Below, in pieces: positions 50,169 through 61,467 of a stretch of 64,000 nt of DNA. Position 1 is the first letter of the stretch. The number at the start of each line of letters is the position of its first letter. This stretch comes from Castor canadensis (lineage: Eukaryota > Chordata > Mammalia > Rodentia > Castoridae). Location of the stretch: assembly GCF_047511655.1 (NCBI RefSeq), contig NC_133389.1, positions 127,975,973 through 128,039,972 of the forward strand, read 5' to 3'. Below the pieces are notes generated by a model. The model searched no databases. It saw only the letters and a list, made by a program, of their open reading frames with translations, and was not told the origin of the DNA. A program made the translations under genes and the position numbers.

Positions 50169-50395
50169 CTGACCAATATATGTATTTTTTGTGGGACTGG
50201 GGTTTGAACTCAGGACTTCATGCTTGCAAAGCAAGTGCTCTACCACTTGAGTCATACCTCCTCTGCTTATTTTGGAGATGAGGGCTCATGAACTATTTGC
50301 CTGGACTGGCCTTGAATTGTGATCTCCCTGATTTCAGCCTTCCAAGTTGCTAGGGTTACAAGCATGAGACACCAGTGCCTGGCTCTGACCAATAT
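50169..50395 (-). repeat. 7SL+ID dimeric SINE with 11-bp target-site duplication, nested in ancient L1
   Basis: CTGACCAATAT is at 50169-50179 and 50385-50395. The element between carries the full right half (AAGTGCTCTACCACTTGAGT). Confidence 0.92.
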
Positions 50396-52039
50396 TTTTT
50401 ATATATACAGAAACATAAAAATCTTCAACAGAACACTAGCAGACTGAATCTAACAGCATATGAAAAGAATTATGCATGATGACACATAGGATTCATTGTA
50501 GGCAGGCAAAGTTGTTTTGGCATATGTAAATCAGTGAATATAATATCCCATATTAATAACATAAAGGACAAAAATCACGTGTGCATCTTAAGAAACACAG
50601 AAAACACATTTTATTATTTCATAATAAAAACACTCAACAAACTAAGAATAGAAGGAAACTTCTTCAACCTGAAAGGGCATCCATGAAAAATCCACTACTC
50701 ATACTAATGGTAGAAGACTGAAAGCTTCCCCCTCAGGTTAGGAACAAGGCAAGAATGTCTACTTCTACCATTTCTATGTAACATTGTAGCAGAAGCTCAA
50801 GCTAAGGCGATTAGGCAAGAGAAAGAAAGAAAAGGCATCCAGATTGGAAGAAAAGAAGTCAATGTATCTCAATTTGTACATGACATGATTTGGTACTAGA
50901 GAATTCTAAGGGATCCACTAAATAAAGATTAGCACTACTAAATGAATTTGGAAAGTTGCTGGGTAAAAGTCATGTTGTTTCTATGCATCGGTGATGGACA
51001 CTCCGAAAAATGATGTTTGTCTATAAAAATAACATCAAAAATACATTTGACAAAAGAGATGTCAGACCCATGCTTTGAAAACTACAAAACATCATTGAAA
51101 GAAATTTAAAAAGTTAAAAAAAAAAACCAAGCAGACATACATCCATGCACATGGCTTGGAAGGCATAGTGTTGTTGAGATGGGAATATTCCCTAAATTGG
51201 TCTTCAGATTCAATCCAATTCCTATCTTTGCATTTTTCAAAGTTTGACAGTCTGTCCCTAAAATTCATTTGAAAGCACAAGGGACTCAGAAGAGCAAAAA
51301 TAATATTATTTCAAATTGTTCCTAATTTGAAAATTAGGAATAAAGTTGGACGTTTCACATTTTCTGATTTGAAAGCTACAATAACCAAAACAGTATAGTA
51401 GAAAAATAAGGGTAGAAATATAATCAATAAAATAGAATTGAGAGTACAGCAACAATCCCTTACATTTTTGGTGAATTCATTTTTTGTAAGGGTGGCAAGA
51501 CAAGTCAATGGAGGAAGAATATTATTTTCAATAAATTAAGTAGATAATTACATCCATAAAAATGAATTTGGATCAATACCTCTCACCAAAAACAAGATTT
51601 AATGAAAAATAGATCAAAGACCTAAATTTAAAACAATAACTATACAATTCTTAGAAGAACCCATAGGTGTGATTTTTGGATTAGTCAATTAGTTCCATAG
51701 ATATGACATAAAAAGCACAGGTAACAGAAGAGACATAAACGCCCATGGTTACTGCACCACTATTTACAATAGCTAAGAAGGGGAAACAGCCTAAGTGTCC
51801 ACTGAACAGATCAATAAAGAAAATGTCAAAACATTGATATATTATACATGTATCAAAATATCACATGAAATAGCAGTAATAGCATAATTTTTATGGTTTT
51901 ATGTAACAGTTTTTAAATTCATTTAATTTAAAAGGAAAAACAATAAAAGCACAGTTAACAAAACATAACATAGATAAATTGGACTTCATCAAAATGAAAA
52001 ACATTTGTGTTTTGAAGGGCACTATAAAAAAATAAAAAA

Positions 52040-52465
52040 TACTTCCTTTTATGAGTTGAATTTTGTTCCCCAAATACATATGTTGAAGTCTAAACTTTCT
52101 ACCTGCGAATATGACCCTATTTGGAAACAGGGTCTTTGCAAATATAATGAAGTCAAGGTTTGGTCATACTGGATTTGAGTGGGACCTAATCCAATGTGAC
52201 TGGAGAAGACACACAGACACAGAAGGAACACAAGGTATGACAGAGTCACAGATGGGAATGATGTATCTGTAAGTCATAGGGTGGTTAGGATTAGTGATGA
52301 CACAAGACACTAAGCTTTTCCCTAGAGTCTTCAGGATGTATGTGATCCTACTGATACCTTGATTTTAGATTTTTAGCTCCCAGAACTGTGAGAGAATAAA
52401 AATCTGTTGCTTTAACAGATCATGGTAATTTCTTAGGGCAGCCCTGGGAAACTGATACATTACTG
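52040..52465 (+). mobile_element. MLT1-type LTR fossil (ERVL-MaLR)
   Basis: Solo LTR-like fossil. Landmarks: TATGTTGAAGTCTAAACTTT, CCCTATTTGGAAACAGGGTC, GGACCTAATCCAATGTGACT, AGAACTGTGAGAGAATAAAA and a GGCAGCCCTGGGAAACTGAT end, in consensus order. No internal coding region is attached. It lies within the ancient L1, so it inserted after it. Diverged, as expected for a family that predates the placental radiation. Confidence 0.8.
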
Positions 52466-53189
52466 CATACTCTCACTATGAGGTCTATAATAAAAGAACA
52501 GACAACGAATATTTGTGGAGAAATTGGAACCCTCATACATTGCTTATGGAAATGTAAAATGATGCAGTGACTTAGGAGTGCAGTTAGACAGTTCCTCAAG
52601 AAGTAAACGTAGAGTTAGTATATGACCCAGAAATTCTACTTCTAAGTATATATCTAAGAGAGATAAAAGCGTATGTCCGTACAAAAACTTGGTACGTGAA
52701 TGTTTATAATAGCATTAGTAATAATACTCACAATGTGGGAAAAATCCAAATGCCCATCAATGGATGCACAAATTTTCAAAATGTCATGTGTGCAGAGAAT
52801 TGAGTATTATCTGACAATAAAATGGTATGAAGTACTGAACCCATGCTACAGTGTGGATGGACCTTGAAAATATGCTGAATGAAAGAACGCAGTCACAAAA
52901 TAGCACATATTGTACGATTCCTCTAATATAAAACATCCAGGATAGACAAATGTGTGGAGGCAGAAAGTTGGTTAGTGGTTGCTTAGAGCTGGAGGTGGAG
53001 GGTGCGGGAGTGACTAACAGGTATGGGATTTCATGGTGGGGGAGGAAATGAAAATGTTCTAAAATTAGGTAATGCTGATAGTTGTACCACTCTGAATATA
53101 CTAAAACCCACTGAAGTGTACACTTTAAATGGGTGAATTTTATGGTGGGTGAATTATATCCCAATAAAGCTACTAAAAAAGGAGTCATT

Positions 53190-53560
53190 TTTCTGTGCTG
53201 AACTCTACTGTTTCCCACCACCCAGATCTTACCCGTGCTACACCTGGAATATTCAGCCTTCTTTGCACAGCTGTCAAACCTCGCCTTACCCATCAGCGTG
53301 AGGCTTCTGTCCTGGAAGAGCACCCATTTTTCTGTGTTTGGGATTTTGTAAACAGTTGCACATTCCTCTCTGTGTGGACACTCTTCTATTTTGCTTTCTT
53401 TTTTTTCAGTCTCTCCTGTAGATTGTGTTCCTCCACCCCAGGACAAAGATCACATCCCTCTACATCTGTATCAATCAGCAGTGCCGCCCTGTGCCTGGTA
53501 CTTAGTACGTACTTGCATAATTACTGGTGTTCAGTGAGTACTTGCTAAATAAAATCAAAC
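53190..53560 (+). repeat. L2 3' part
   Basis: CACCTGGAATATTCAGCCTT ... GTGCCTGGTACTTAGTACGT ... TCAGTGAGTACTTGCTAAAT match the LINE-2 3' end order. Confidence 0.6.
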
Positions 53561-53787
53561 AATTCAGAAGCACATGGATCAAATCTCAGGAGTAAATAGT
53601 AAACAAAGGATTATATAAGGTTGGGCTCAAGAGCACATTTCTTAATTAGACTGCTAGAATGAGGTGACAGTATGGCCTTTGAGGCGCCTATGGATACAAG
53701 CTCTGAAATCTATTCTTTTCAGCTATACTTCCAAAAACCAGCTAGCTTTTAGTCTTCATTCCTTCTTGCCTCCTATTTTGTATCTTT

Positions 53788-53840
53788 GTCCCTCCCTCCC
53801 TCCCTTCTTCCCTCCTTTCCTTCCTTCCTTCCTTCCTTTT
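53788..53840. repeat. (CCCT)n/(CCTT)n low-complexity tract
   Basis: Pyrimidine tetranucleotide repeats followed by a T-run. Confidence 0.9.
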
Positions 53841-53941
53841 TTTTATTCTTAAGTTGACAAATGCATATTTGTTCTTCTTGAAAAAAATTTTTAACTTTCC
53901 ATGCTGCATAATTTTAGGCTCATAAAAATCAGAATACTCAG

Positions 53942-54125
53942 TTGGGCATGGTGACTCAGTTGGGCATGGTGGCTCACTCCTGTAATCTCAGCAACTCAAG
54001 AGATGAGGAGGACAGAGGTTTAAGGCCAGCTCTAGCAAAAACTGCAAGTTGGCAGAGTGCTCAAGTGATGGAGTGCCTGCCTTGCAAGTATGAGGCCCTG
54101 AGTTCAAATGTCAGTGCTGCCAAAA
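53942..54125 (+). repeat. 7SL+ID dimeric SINE with 5' tandem duplication
   Basis: CAGTTGGGCATGGTG occurs twice, 17 b apart, at the 5' end; then CTCACTCCTGTAATCTCAGC and GAGTGCCTGCCTTGCAAGTA. Confidence 0.8.
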
Positions 54126-54189
54126 AAATCCAACCAAACAACAATTAAAAAAAAAAAAAACCAACCAGAGAGATGCTCCCCAGCTCAAC

Positions 54190-54395
54190 CAATAAACCGG
54201 GCATGGAGGTTCAAGTCTATAATCCCAGATAGTGGGGTGGCATAAGTAGATGGATTGTGTTCTGAGACTGGCCCTGAGCAAAAATGCAAGACCCAATTCA
54301 AAAAATACCTAAAGCAAAAAGGACTGGGGCATAGCTCAAGTGATAGAGCACCTGATTAACCAGTGTGAGGCCCTGAGTTCAAACCCTAGTATTTA

Positions 54396-54425
<30 letters not shown>
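54190..54425 (+). repeat. 7SL+ID dimeric SINE with (AAAT)n tail
   Basis: ACCGGGCATGGAGGTTCAAG, CTGGGGCATAGCTCAAGTGA and GAGGCCCTGAGTTCAAACCC. The first unit carries the ATAGTGGGGTGGCATAAGT variant related to units 2 and 3 of the compound SINE at 7.3 kb. Confidence 0.8.
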
Positions 54426-54426
<1 letters not shown>

Positions 54427-54429
54427 TCA

Positions 54430-54680
54430 TGTCCTTCACCCAGCTCCCCAAATGTTAATATCTTATAAAACCATAGAATAATGAGCAAACCCAGAAAATT
54501 TATATATATATATACAATGCTGTTAACTGACCTACTGACCTGATTCAAATTTTGCCAATTGCCACATTAATGTTCATTTTCTTGTCCAGAATCAGTCATG
54601 CCTTCTTGAACGTCTCTCATCTTCAATCTGGAACAGTTTCTCAGTTTTTCATGACCTTGGAACTTTTATGGAGTGTGGAG
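54430..54680 (-). repeat. Old L1 3'-end fragment
   Basis: Reverse CTGACCTGATTCAAATTTTG, ATCTGGAACAGTTTCTCAGT and TTTCATGACCTTGG. Confidence 0.5.
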
Positions 54681-54689
54681 TATTATTTT

Positions 54690-56090
54690 AAAGAATGCTT
54701 CCCAATTTAACAAGTGCATATCAGTTACCTTGTGCTGTCACCGTGCTAAGTTCTGGAGCACTTTACCTAGATTCACACTTTGCCTCCTAGAAGTTGATGT
54801 TACCATGGTGAAGAGCAGAGATGTGCAGACCAACAGACAATTGCAGTGCGATGCCATAAGTGCTGTAGTGTAGGTAAGCATTAAATATGGAGAAGACATT
54901 TGAGACCAGGAAAGACTGGGAAGACATGACATCTAAACCAAGAGCAGGGGTTGAGGGACAGTGAGTCGCACAGAAGGTGGGAACACCACAGAGGAGAGTG
55001 TTCCAGGCAAAATTTAAGTCATCAAATATAGCAGAATAGTCCAGTCATTTTAAGGAATAACCTAAATACTCCTTGTAAAAATTCTTATAATCAGGACCAC
55101 ATTTGAACATGTTGAAGAAATCTGCTTTGACCTTTTCTGTCTTGTCAGAATTCATTTAAAAACCCTTGGCATTCTGACATTCATTCTTGTACTTTGGCAA
55201 TTTAGATGTTCTGTTGATAAAATTGACTTTAGGAATCACGGTAAATGTGAAGCTAAAGAAGAAAAACAAAGATTTTTTAACTGAAGTGAATTAACACAAG
55301 TAAATTCGCATGTACATGAGCCTCTGAAGAGAATGATTAAGGTTAGTTTAAAAGAAAATTTATCAGAGGAACTCTGGCCTTGATCACTGCCAGGAAGCAA
55401 TCATATAAATGTCATCAGAAAGTTAGACAAAATCATGCCACTGTGTAACCTTTTTGTATCATGTAATATCCAATAAGAACAGAACTTATTTGGACACAAG
55501 GGTTGTTACAGGCTTGTGTAAGAGGTTCTTGGCCAGATTCATTTAAGGCTGGACATCCACAGGTGGACCTATGAACTAGAAGTTTCTATTGATCATGTTC
55601 AAATGTTTTTGGTTAGGAAACTTTGGATACGATTCTTGGCTGTGATTTAGAAACAAATTATTTATGGCTGTGGCTATAGGCCACTGTATACAATTTGCCC
55701 ATAGACAAATCTCTTCTTCTCTTCCTCCTTCTCTTCTTTCTTTCTTTTTTTTTTCCCTATCCTTTTCCTTCTGGTACAGCTTTCCCCATCTTACCTGTCA
55801 AAACCTGACCAATCATTATCCTCCATGTCTTTGGCCACTGCTACGGATGCTTGAAGAATGGGAACAGTACTTCAGTTGGGCCAATCAGAGACTTTTTCAA
55901 ACTGAATCTGGAAAGAGAAGCCCCATTCCTCTCTAGTTGTGCAGTTAAGTGGATGGGAATCAGGAAGCCCTGCCTAGCCATGTATCTCTACTACTAAAAA
56001 AGACCAGCAGACACATGAGGAAACAGCAAAGAGGCTGGAAGAGCTCTGATGGCATAGGATAGGCCCCAGCCACCCTTTGGGTGTTCACGT
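54690..56090. other. Gene-desert DNA, no feature recognised
   Basis: About 1.4 kb of sequence without recognised repeats or exons. Confidence 0.4.
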
Positions 56091-56104
56091 TCCTTTGTTC
56101 TTTA

Positions 56105-57640
56105 CTTTTCAGTGGCTTTATTGGGATATAATTCACTTACCATAGAATGCACAATTCTATGGTTTTTAGTATATAACAGAATCAAGCAACCACCACACAA
56201 TTTTAGAATATTTTACCACTCCCCAAAAGAAATGCCCATCAGTTAGTAGGCCCCCTTTTTCCCTAACCTCTCCAGCCCCACGCAACTGCTGATTTATTTT
56301 TTGTCTCTGTGTAGATTTGCCTGTCCTTGACATAGCATCTAAATGGAGTTATATACCGTGTGGTTTTTTTGTGACTGGCTTCTTTCACTGAGCATAATGT
56401 CGTCAAGAATCATCCATCTTGTGGCATGCATCAGTACTGCATTCCTTTTTATGGCTTAATATTTCACAGTATGAAGGACACTTGGATTGATATCACTTCT
56501 AAGCTATTCTGAATGTGCTGTTGAGAACATTTGTGTACAAGCTTTTGCACAGACATATTTTTAACTACCTTGGAGATACACCTTGCAATAGAGATGCAGG
56601 GTCACATAGCAAGTCACTGTTGACTTTTTGAGGAACTGCCAGACTATTTTCCAAGATGGCCATACCATTTTACATTTCCATCAGCGATGCATGTTTCTCT
56701 ACATCCCCACAAATACATGTCTTATTGATTGTAAATATCCCAGTGAGTGTAAAGGGCTTTCTCATTATGGATTTTTTTCTTACAATTATTTGTTTGTTTT
56801 TGTTTTAGACAGGGTTCTCTATGCTGTCCAGGATGACCTGGAACCCTCGATCCTCCTGTTTCAGCCTCCCAAGGTCTGGGATTACAGGTGTGAACTATCA
56901 CACCTGGCTCCTCATTGCAGTTTGATTTGCATTTCCCTAATAGCTAATGATAATAATGCTTATTAGCCATTGTGTATGTCTTCTATGGAAAGGTGTCTAT
57001 TCTTATCCTTTGTCCATTTTTAAATTTGTCTTTTTTTAATTAATAGACTTTACTACTTAGGACAATTTTAGATTTATAGCAAAGTTGAATAGTTTTGTCA
57101 TTTTGTTGAGTAGTAAGAATTCATTATAGATTCAAGATATAAGTCAATATCAGACATATGATTTACAAATATTTCCTCCATTTTGTTGGCTGTCTTTTCA
57201 TTTTCTTGAGTTTCTTCTATGAAGCATTAAGTTTTCAATTCTGATGCTCAAGCTATCTACTTTTTTCATTGTAGCTTACGCTTTTACCCAGATCATAAAG
57301 ATTCAATTCTATATTTTCTTCTGGAAGTCTTATAGTTTTGACTTTTATGTGATCCATTTAGAGTTAATTTTTGTATATGGTACAAGAACGGGATCATTCT
57401 CTCAGCACACGCTACCCAGTTGTCCCCGCATGGCTGGCTGAAAGGTGCTTCTTTCCCATTGTTTTGTCTTGGCACTCTTGTAAAAAATCAAGTGACTACA
57501 AAAAGTAAGTTCATTTATGGGCTTTCAATGTTATTGTTTCATTTATATGTCTCTCTGTATGTGTATTTCCTTTTGTCCACAGTTTTCCCCTCTGCTGGTT
57601 TAGAATCTAAACCACATATTTTTGGTTATCAAAGACATTT
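56105..57640 (-). repeat. Old L1 (3' part of ORF2 and 3' end) split by a B1
   Basis: Reverse ancient L1: GTGGCTTTATTGGGATATAA, ACTGGCTTCTTTCACTGAGC, CCATTTTACATTTCCATCAG, TTTGATTTGCATTTCCCTAA, then the ORF2 side to ATGGTACAAGAACGGGATCA. The B1 at 56768-56912 interrupts it. Confidence 0.75.
56768..56912 (-). repeat. B1-like SINE nested in old L1
   Basis: TTTTAGACAGGGTTCTCTAT, TCTGGGATTACAGGTGTGAA and CACACCTGGCTC. Confidence 0.85.
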
Positions 57641-58009
57641 TATTATATATATTTAACTGAACAAAGCCTAAGGTTACACTTATGTGTCATCTTAGTCCCC
57701 TTTGAATAACATATAAGTCCTCAGAACTATTCAACTTGGATCATACCCTGTTCCCTCTGATGTACACTGTTAAATGAGCAGTTGTTAAGTATCTTAGGTT
57801 TTGTCCTTTCTCTACCCTCATAAATTCGACATTACCATTATTATTTAATCAGATAGAAAATACAGGCATCATTATCATTTCATTTCCCCACTTTCCTTCT
57901 TCTGTGTTAGATAATCATTTTAGAGTCATTTTATTGCTCCTGAAGTACCTTCTTTCATTATTTTACTTTCATTCATAAAAAATAATTTTGCAGAGTACAC
58001 TGTTTTATT

Positions 58010-58420
58010 TATTTTTCATATTTATTGTATTTTTCAGTTTCATCTCTTTTTAAAATTATGTTGGGGGTACACTGCAACATTTACTAAAGTTTTCACAATA
58101 TATTAAATATGTCATAGTTGAAGTCATCCTTGAGTATACTGTTTTAAGTTGAGAATTTTTTTTATTTTTGGGGAGAAATATTATCACCTGGCTTTAATTG
58201 TTGATATTGAGAAATCTATCAGTTTATCATTCTGTTGAAGTTTCTTTTTCCTTAACAGTTTTAAGATTCTTGTCTTTGTGGTTTTGCATTTTACATCATG
58301 TGTCCGAGCATGACTTTCTTTTTCTTTATACTTCAACTCCAGAAAAACTCCAGTCACAATTTCTCCAAAATCCTCTGATTCTCTTTAATCTTTTCTTCTG
58401 AGACTCCATCTAAATACTGA
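58010..58420 (-). repeat. L1 3' UTR scrap plus old L1 remnant
   Basis: ATGTTGGGGGTACACTGCAA at 58058 matches the 3' UTR at 38.64 kb. The following ...TTTTAAGATTCTTGTCTTTG... resembles older L1 sequence. Confidence 0.45.
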
Positions 58421-59221
58421 GACATATTTTACATGATATCTAAAAATAGTTTGAAGGAAGACCTAATATGAAAGGTAATTAAAAATTTTAGAAGGATATT
58501 TTTATGACTTAGGGATAAGGAAGTATTTCTTGAACAAGACATAACAAACCACAAACTTAAAGGAAAACAATAATAAGAATCTGATTGCACTGAGATAAAA
58601 AAACATCTGGTCAAAAATGAACACCATTAGAAATACAAAAGCTTTGGTTTCATGTTGTTATGAATTTGTGAATTCAAACGCATATGTTGAGCTCCAATGT
58701 TTTCATTCTTCTTCTTCTGAATGTTCAAATTTGCTTATCTTTGGCAAGTGAAAATCTCTTCCTATTGGCTACTGATCACTGTTAATGCAATTCTAGCAAT
58801 TTTTATGGCTTCCTCACCTTCAGTCATGGCACTGTAACCTGTCCTGTACTTTCCTTGTTCCAGAGCAGGACATAGCCATTTACTCACATACCCTTAGTTT
58901 GTTTAGTGAGAAATAGGGTTTGGATTCCACAACTGATTTCCCTTTTGTAGTACTCTAGGGAACCGACATACAACACTGAAAACTGCTAAAGGGAAAATAG
59001 CATTTATCTTGCCTTTCTATGTGAATTGTACCTTGGGGTATCAATAGCTCACCAGAGGAAGATATCTTTTTAGAAAGATTTTAAAATAGAAGTATTTCAG
59101 CAGAGAAATAAAGATGGACTGATACCATTGGAATATTACCATTTTGCAGCTCTAGTGAACTGATGGACTCAGGCAATGATTGTCAAAGGCTGCATTTCAA
59201 AAGAAAGACCTCTTGAGGGAA

Positions 59222-59302
59222 TTTTGGTGGGACTGGAGTTTGAACTCTGGGCTTCACACTTGGGAAGCAAGCATTCTACCACTTGAGCCACACCTCCAGT
59301 CC
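59222..59302 (-). repeat. ID-like SINE without A-tail
   Basis: GGTGGGACTGGAGTTTGAAC to GAGCCACACCTCCAGTCCC. Flanking TTTTGGTGGG / TTTTGGTGGA may be a short target-site duplication. Confidence 0.75.
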
Positions 59303-59389
59303 CTTTTGGTGGAGTTGCACTACACTATTGAGGAAGTAATCTCACCAAAATAGTTGATACTAAATCTATTGAAATGTTTCAGTTTTAAC

Positions 59390-59700
59390 TAGCAGCTTAT
59401 AGAAAATACAGAAGGCCAGATACCCAACTTAAAAATTGGGCAAAGGATATGAATGGATATTTTATAGAAGAGGATTTCATGACTGTGAAGCATATTAGAA
59501 GGTATTGTTAATCAGGAGAATGCAAATTAAAGCCACATGGAGATGTCTCTGTACAGCTATTAGTTTAGCCAAAATTAAAATGCTAGATGACACCACATGT
59601 TGGAAACCATGTGGAGAAGTGGGAACTTTCCTTCACTGGGATAGGAATTCAAAACTTCATATCTATTTTGGAAATGAACTGGTAGCAAGTCTAAAAATTT
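59390..59700 (+). repeat. Old L1 ORF2 fragment
   Basis: ATTGGGCAAAGGATATGAAT, GAGAATGCAAATTAAAGCCA and GGAACTTTCCTTCACTGGGA match the C-terminal ORF2 region. Confidence 0.7.
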
Positions 59701-59704
59701 GCAT

Positions 59705-60170
59705 AGCTCCCAGCGATGAACAATTGCAAGAGTCTTGCCTTCCTAGGCTTCTGTAAAGGTGGGACACAGGTGTTTAACTCAGTTTGCCAAACAGATGCAT
59801 CAGCTCCAAATTTTGAATCTGAAGATGGTGTTAAAAAGTAGGAACCAAGTAGAGTCCTTAGTGAAGATGGGGGTTGTAAATATACCTAGGTAGTTTTTGG
59901 AGGCAGCCATAACTGTAGCCCAGAACTAGTACCAGCATCCAGCTTCCGCCAGTTTGGAAATCCAGCTGTAGGAGCTGGAATGGTAAGTAAGGCAGTATTG
60001 TCCTCATTAGGTCAAGTCCATGGTGCAGAAGCAGGTAGTTTCTCTTCTAGTTTGGTTCTTAAACCTTTCCTGAGGTTCTGTAAGTTATCCAATATTGTTT
60101 AAACATTATTTTTCTTGTTTAAATGATCCATAGTGGCTTTTTATTACTCATAACTAAGACTGTTGCTGAT
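59705..60170. other. Unexplained 0.47-kb insert between L1 pieces
   Basis: Not L1, SINE or any family I can name. It begins near CTCCCAGCGATGAACAATTG and ends near ACTAAGACTGTTGCTGATG. It has a mixed-composition front half and an AT-rich tail, like the 3' end of an mRNA. It may be a processed-pseudogene fragment or an unrecognised repeat. Confidence 0.3.
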
Positions 60171-60174
60171 GTGG

Positions 60175-60955
60175 AAAGAAATTTGGTAATGTCTGTTAGA
60201 ATGGAGGATATGCATACCTTATAATTTGACAATTTCACTGCTGCATATATGCTTTAGAGCAGCATCGACAGTAACTAGCCACTAACAACAGATGACTACC
60301 GGACACTTGAAATGTGGCTAGCATAATTGAGGAATTAAAATTTCAATGGAAATAAATTAATTAAGTTCAATTTAATTTAAGTAGCAACATGTGACTAGTG
60401 GCTACTTGACTGGACAACATGTCACTAGCAGAATGCTTGCCCATGTGCACAAAATGTTCATTGCAGCAATGTTCATAGGACTAGAAAAAGAAAAGGCCAT
60501 AGTCACACAAACAAATAGCAATGTAAATTAAGGAATTGAGTTTATATTATCAACATAAGTCTTAACACAATTTGGAGAGGAACTACAAAGCTGATTTTAT
60601 GGAAGGAAAATTTGGGGTGGGGGGAAAAATCAAGCTCTATTATTTGGTGTGCTGTCACTTTATGTGAAGTTGAACACACAATTATTCTTTATGTTGCTAT
60701 TGATTTTTAAAATGTAGTCAAGTACAACAATAATATGATAATTTAAAAAATGTAACCAAATTTTGAACGACATAGAAGTGAAAGCTTTTGCACTAAATTC
60801 AGGAGAGTGGTCCCTATATTAAGAGAAGGGAGAAAATTGGAGGTCTTCAACTGTATAAATTCTAGGGTTTGCTAAACCTGGAGTGAATACACATTAATAT
60901 GTTTAAAAACAACTGGAATTTATGTATACACTTGAATATTTCACATAAAATGTGG
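60175..60955 (+). repeat. Old L1 ORF2/3'-end remnant with an inserted DNA-transposon-like piece
   Basis: GGAAAGAAATTTGGTAATGT, ACAATTTCACTGCTGCATAT, then after the insert CATGTGCACAAAATGTTCAT and ...AATAGCAATGTAAATTAAGG. Confidence 0.6.
60258..60428. mobile_element. Nonautonomous DNA-transposon-like relic (hAT type suspected)
   Basis: AGTAACTAGCCACTAACAAC ... TTGAAATGTGGCTAGCATAA ... GTGACTAGTGGCTACTTGAC have the mirrored TAGCCAC/GTGGCTA arms of a common short mammalian DNA transposon. Its ends lie inside the L1 remnant. Family not assigned. Confidence 0.5.
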
Positions 60956-61467
60956 AATATTTAAAAGTGTATGTATGCATATTTTCACATACATTGAGTA
61001 TAGATGACCTGCCTCTTCAGCCTCCTTTCATTCCCATGATAAGGGTTATCTGCCCATTCAAATCCACTCTTCTCTTCCTCTGTCCTACGGGAACTTTGTC
61101 TGGGGTGAGATGTTCCATTTCCCAGTCTCTGCTGCAGGACTAATGGTGCCAGTGTGTAGTTAAACCTACCAATGCCAGGTGGGTGGAAAACATGTGAGCA
61201 ACTGGCTCTGGCTTTACCTAGCTGGTGGCTGGGATGGCAAAACCAAAGTGACCTTAGAAGTCACATGTGGAAGGAGTTCTGTTATCAGCCTCAGTCTCTG
61301 AACGACTGTGTGGAACAGAGGCTGCCCACCTATCTGCAGCTGTTACCTGGGAGAGAACGCACGTCCTTGTTTCATAGGCCTCGTAATTGTGGAGTCTCAG
61401 CGTGGCAGCTCTTTTGGATAGATAATCATATCTCTCTTTTATTAAATTGCTGTGTTCAAACTAGCTT

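Larger units (their letters stand above)
48990..53185 (+). repeat. Ancient L1 (ORF2 to 3' end) with nested insertions
   Basis: Plus-strand, heavily decayed ORF2 track: AAATTCCTAAATGTATGGAT, ATTCATTGTAGGCAGGCAAA, GAACAAGGCAAGAATGTCTA (the TRQGCPLSP region), GATTAGCACTACTAAATGAA, ATGACCCAGAAATTCTACTT and ATGCCCATCAATGGATGCAC. The 3' end is ...TATATCCCAATAAAGCTAC. Interrupted by a B1, a (GA)n tract, two dimeric SINEs and an MLT1-type LTR. This is about 4.2 kb of the window and its oldest large element. Confidence 0.8.

Noticed and set aside
52784-53446. 220-codon minus-strand open frame, the longest in the window
   Set aside because: It reads antisense through the 3' end of an ancient L1 and an adjacent L2 fragment. 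No domain, no splice sites, no conservation signal.
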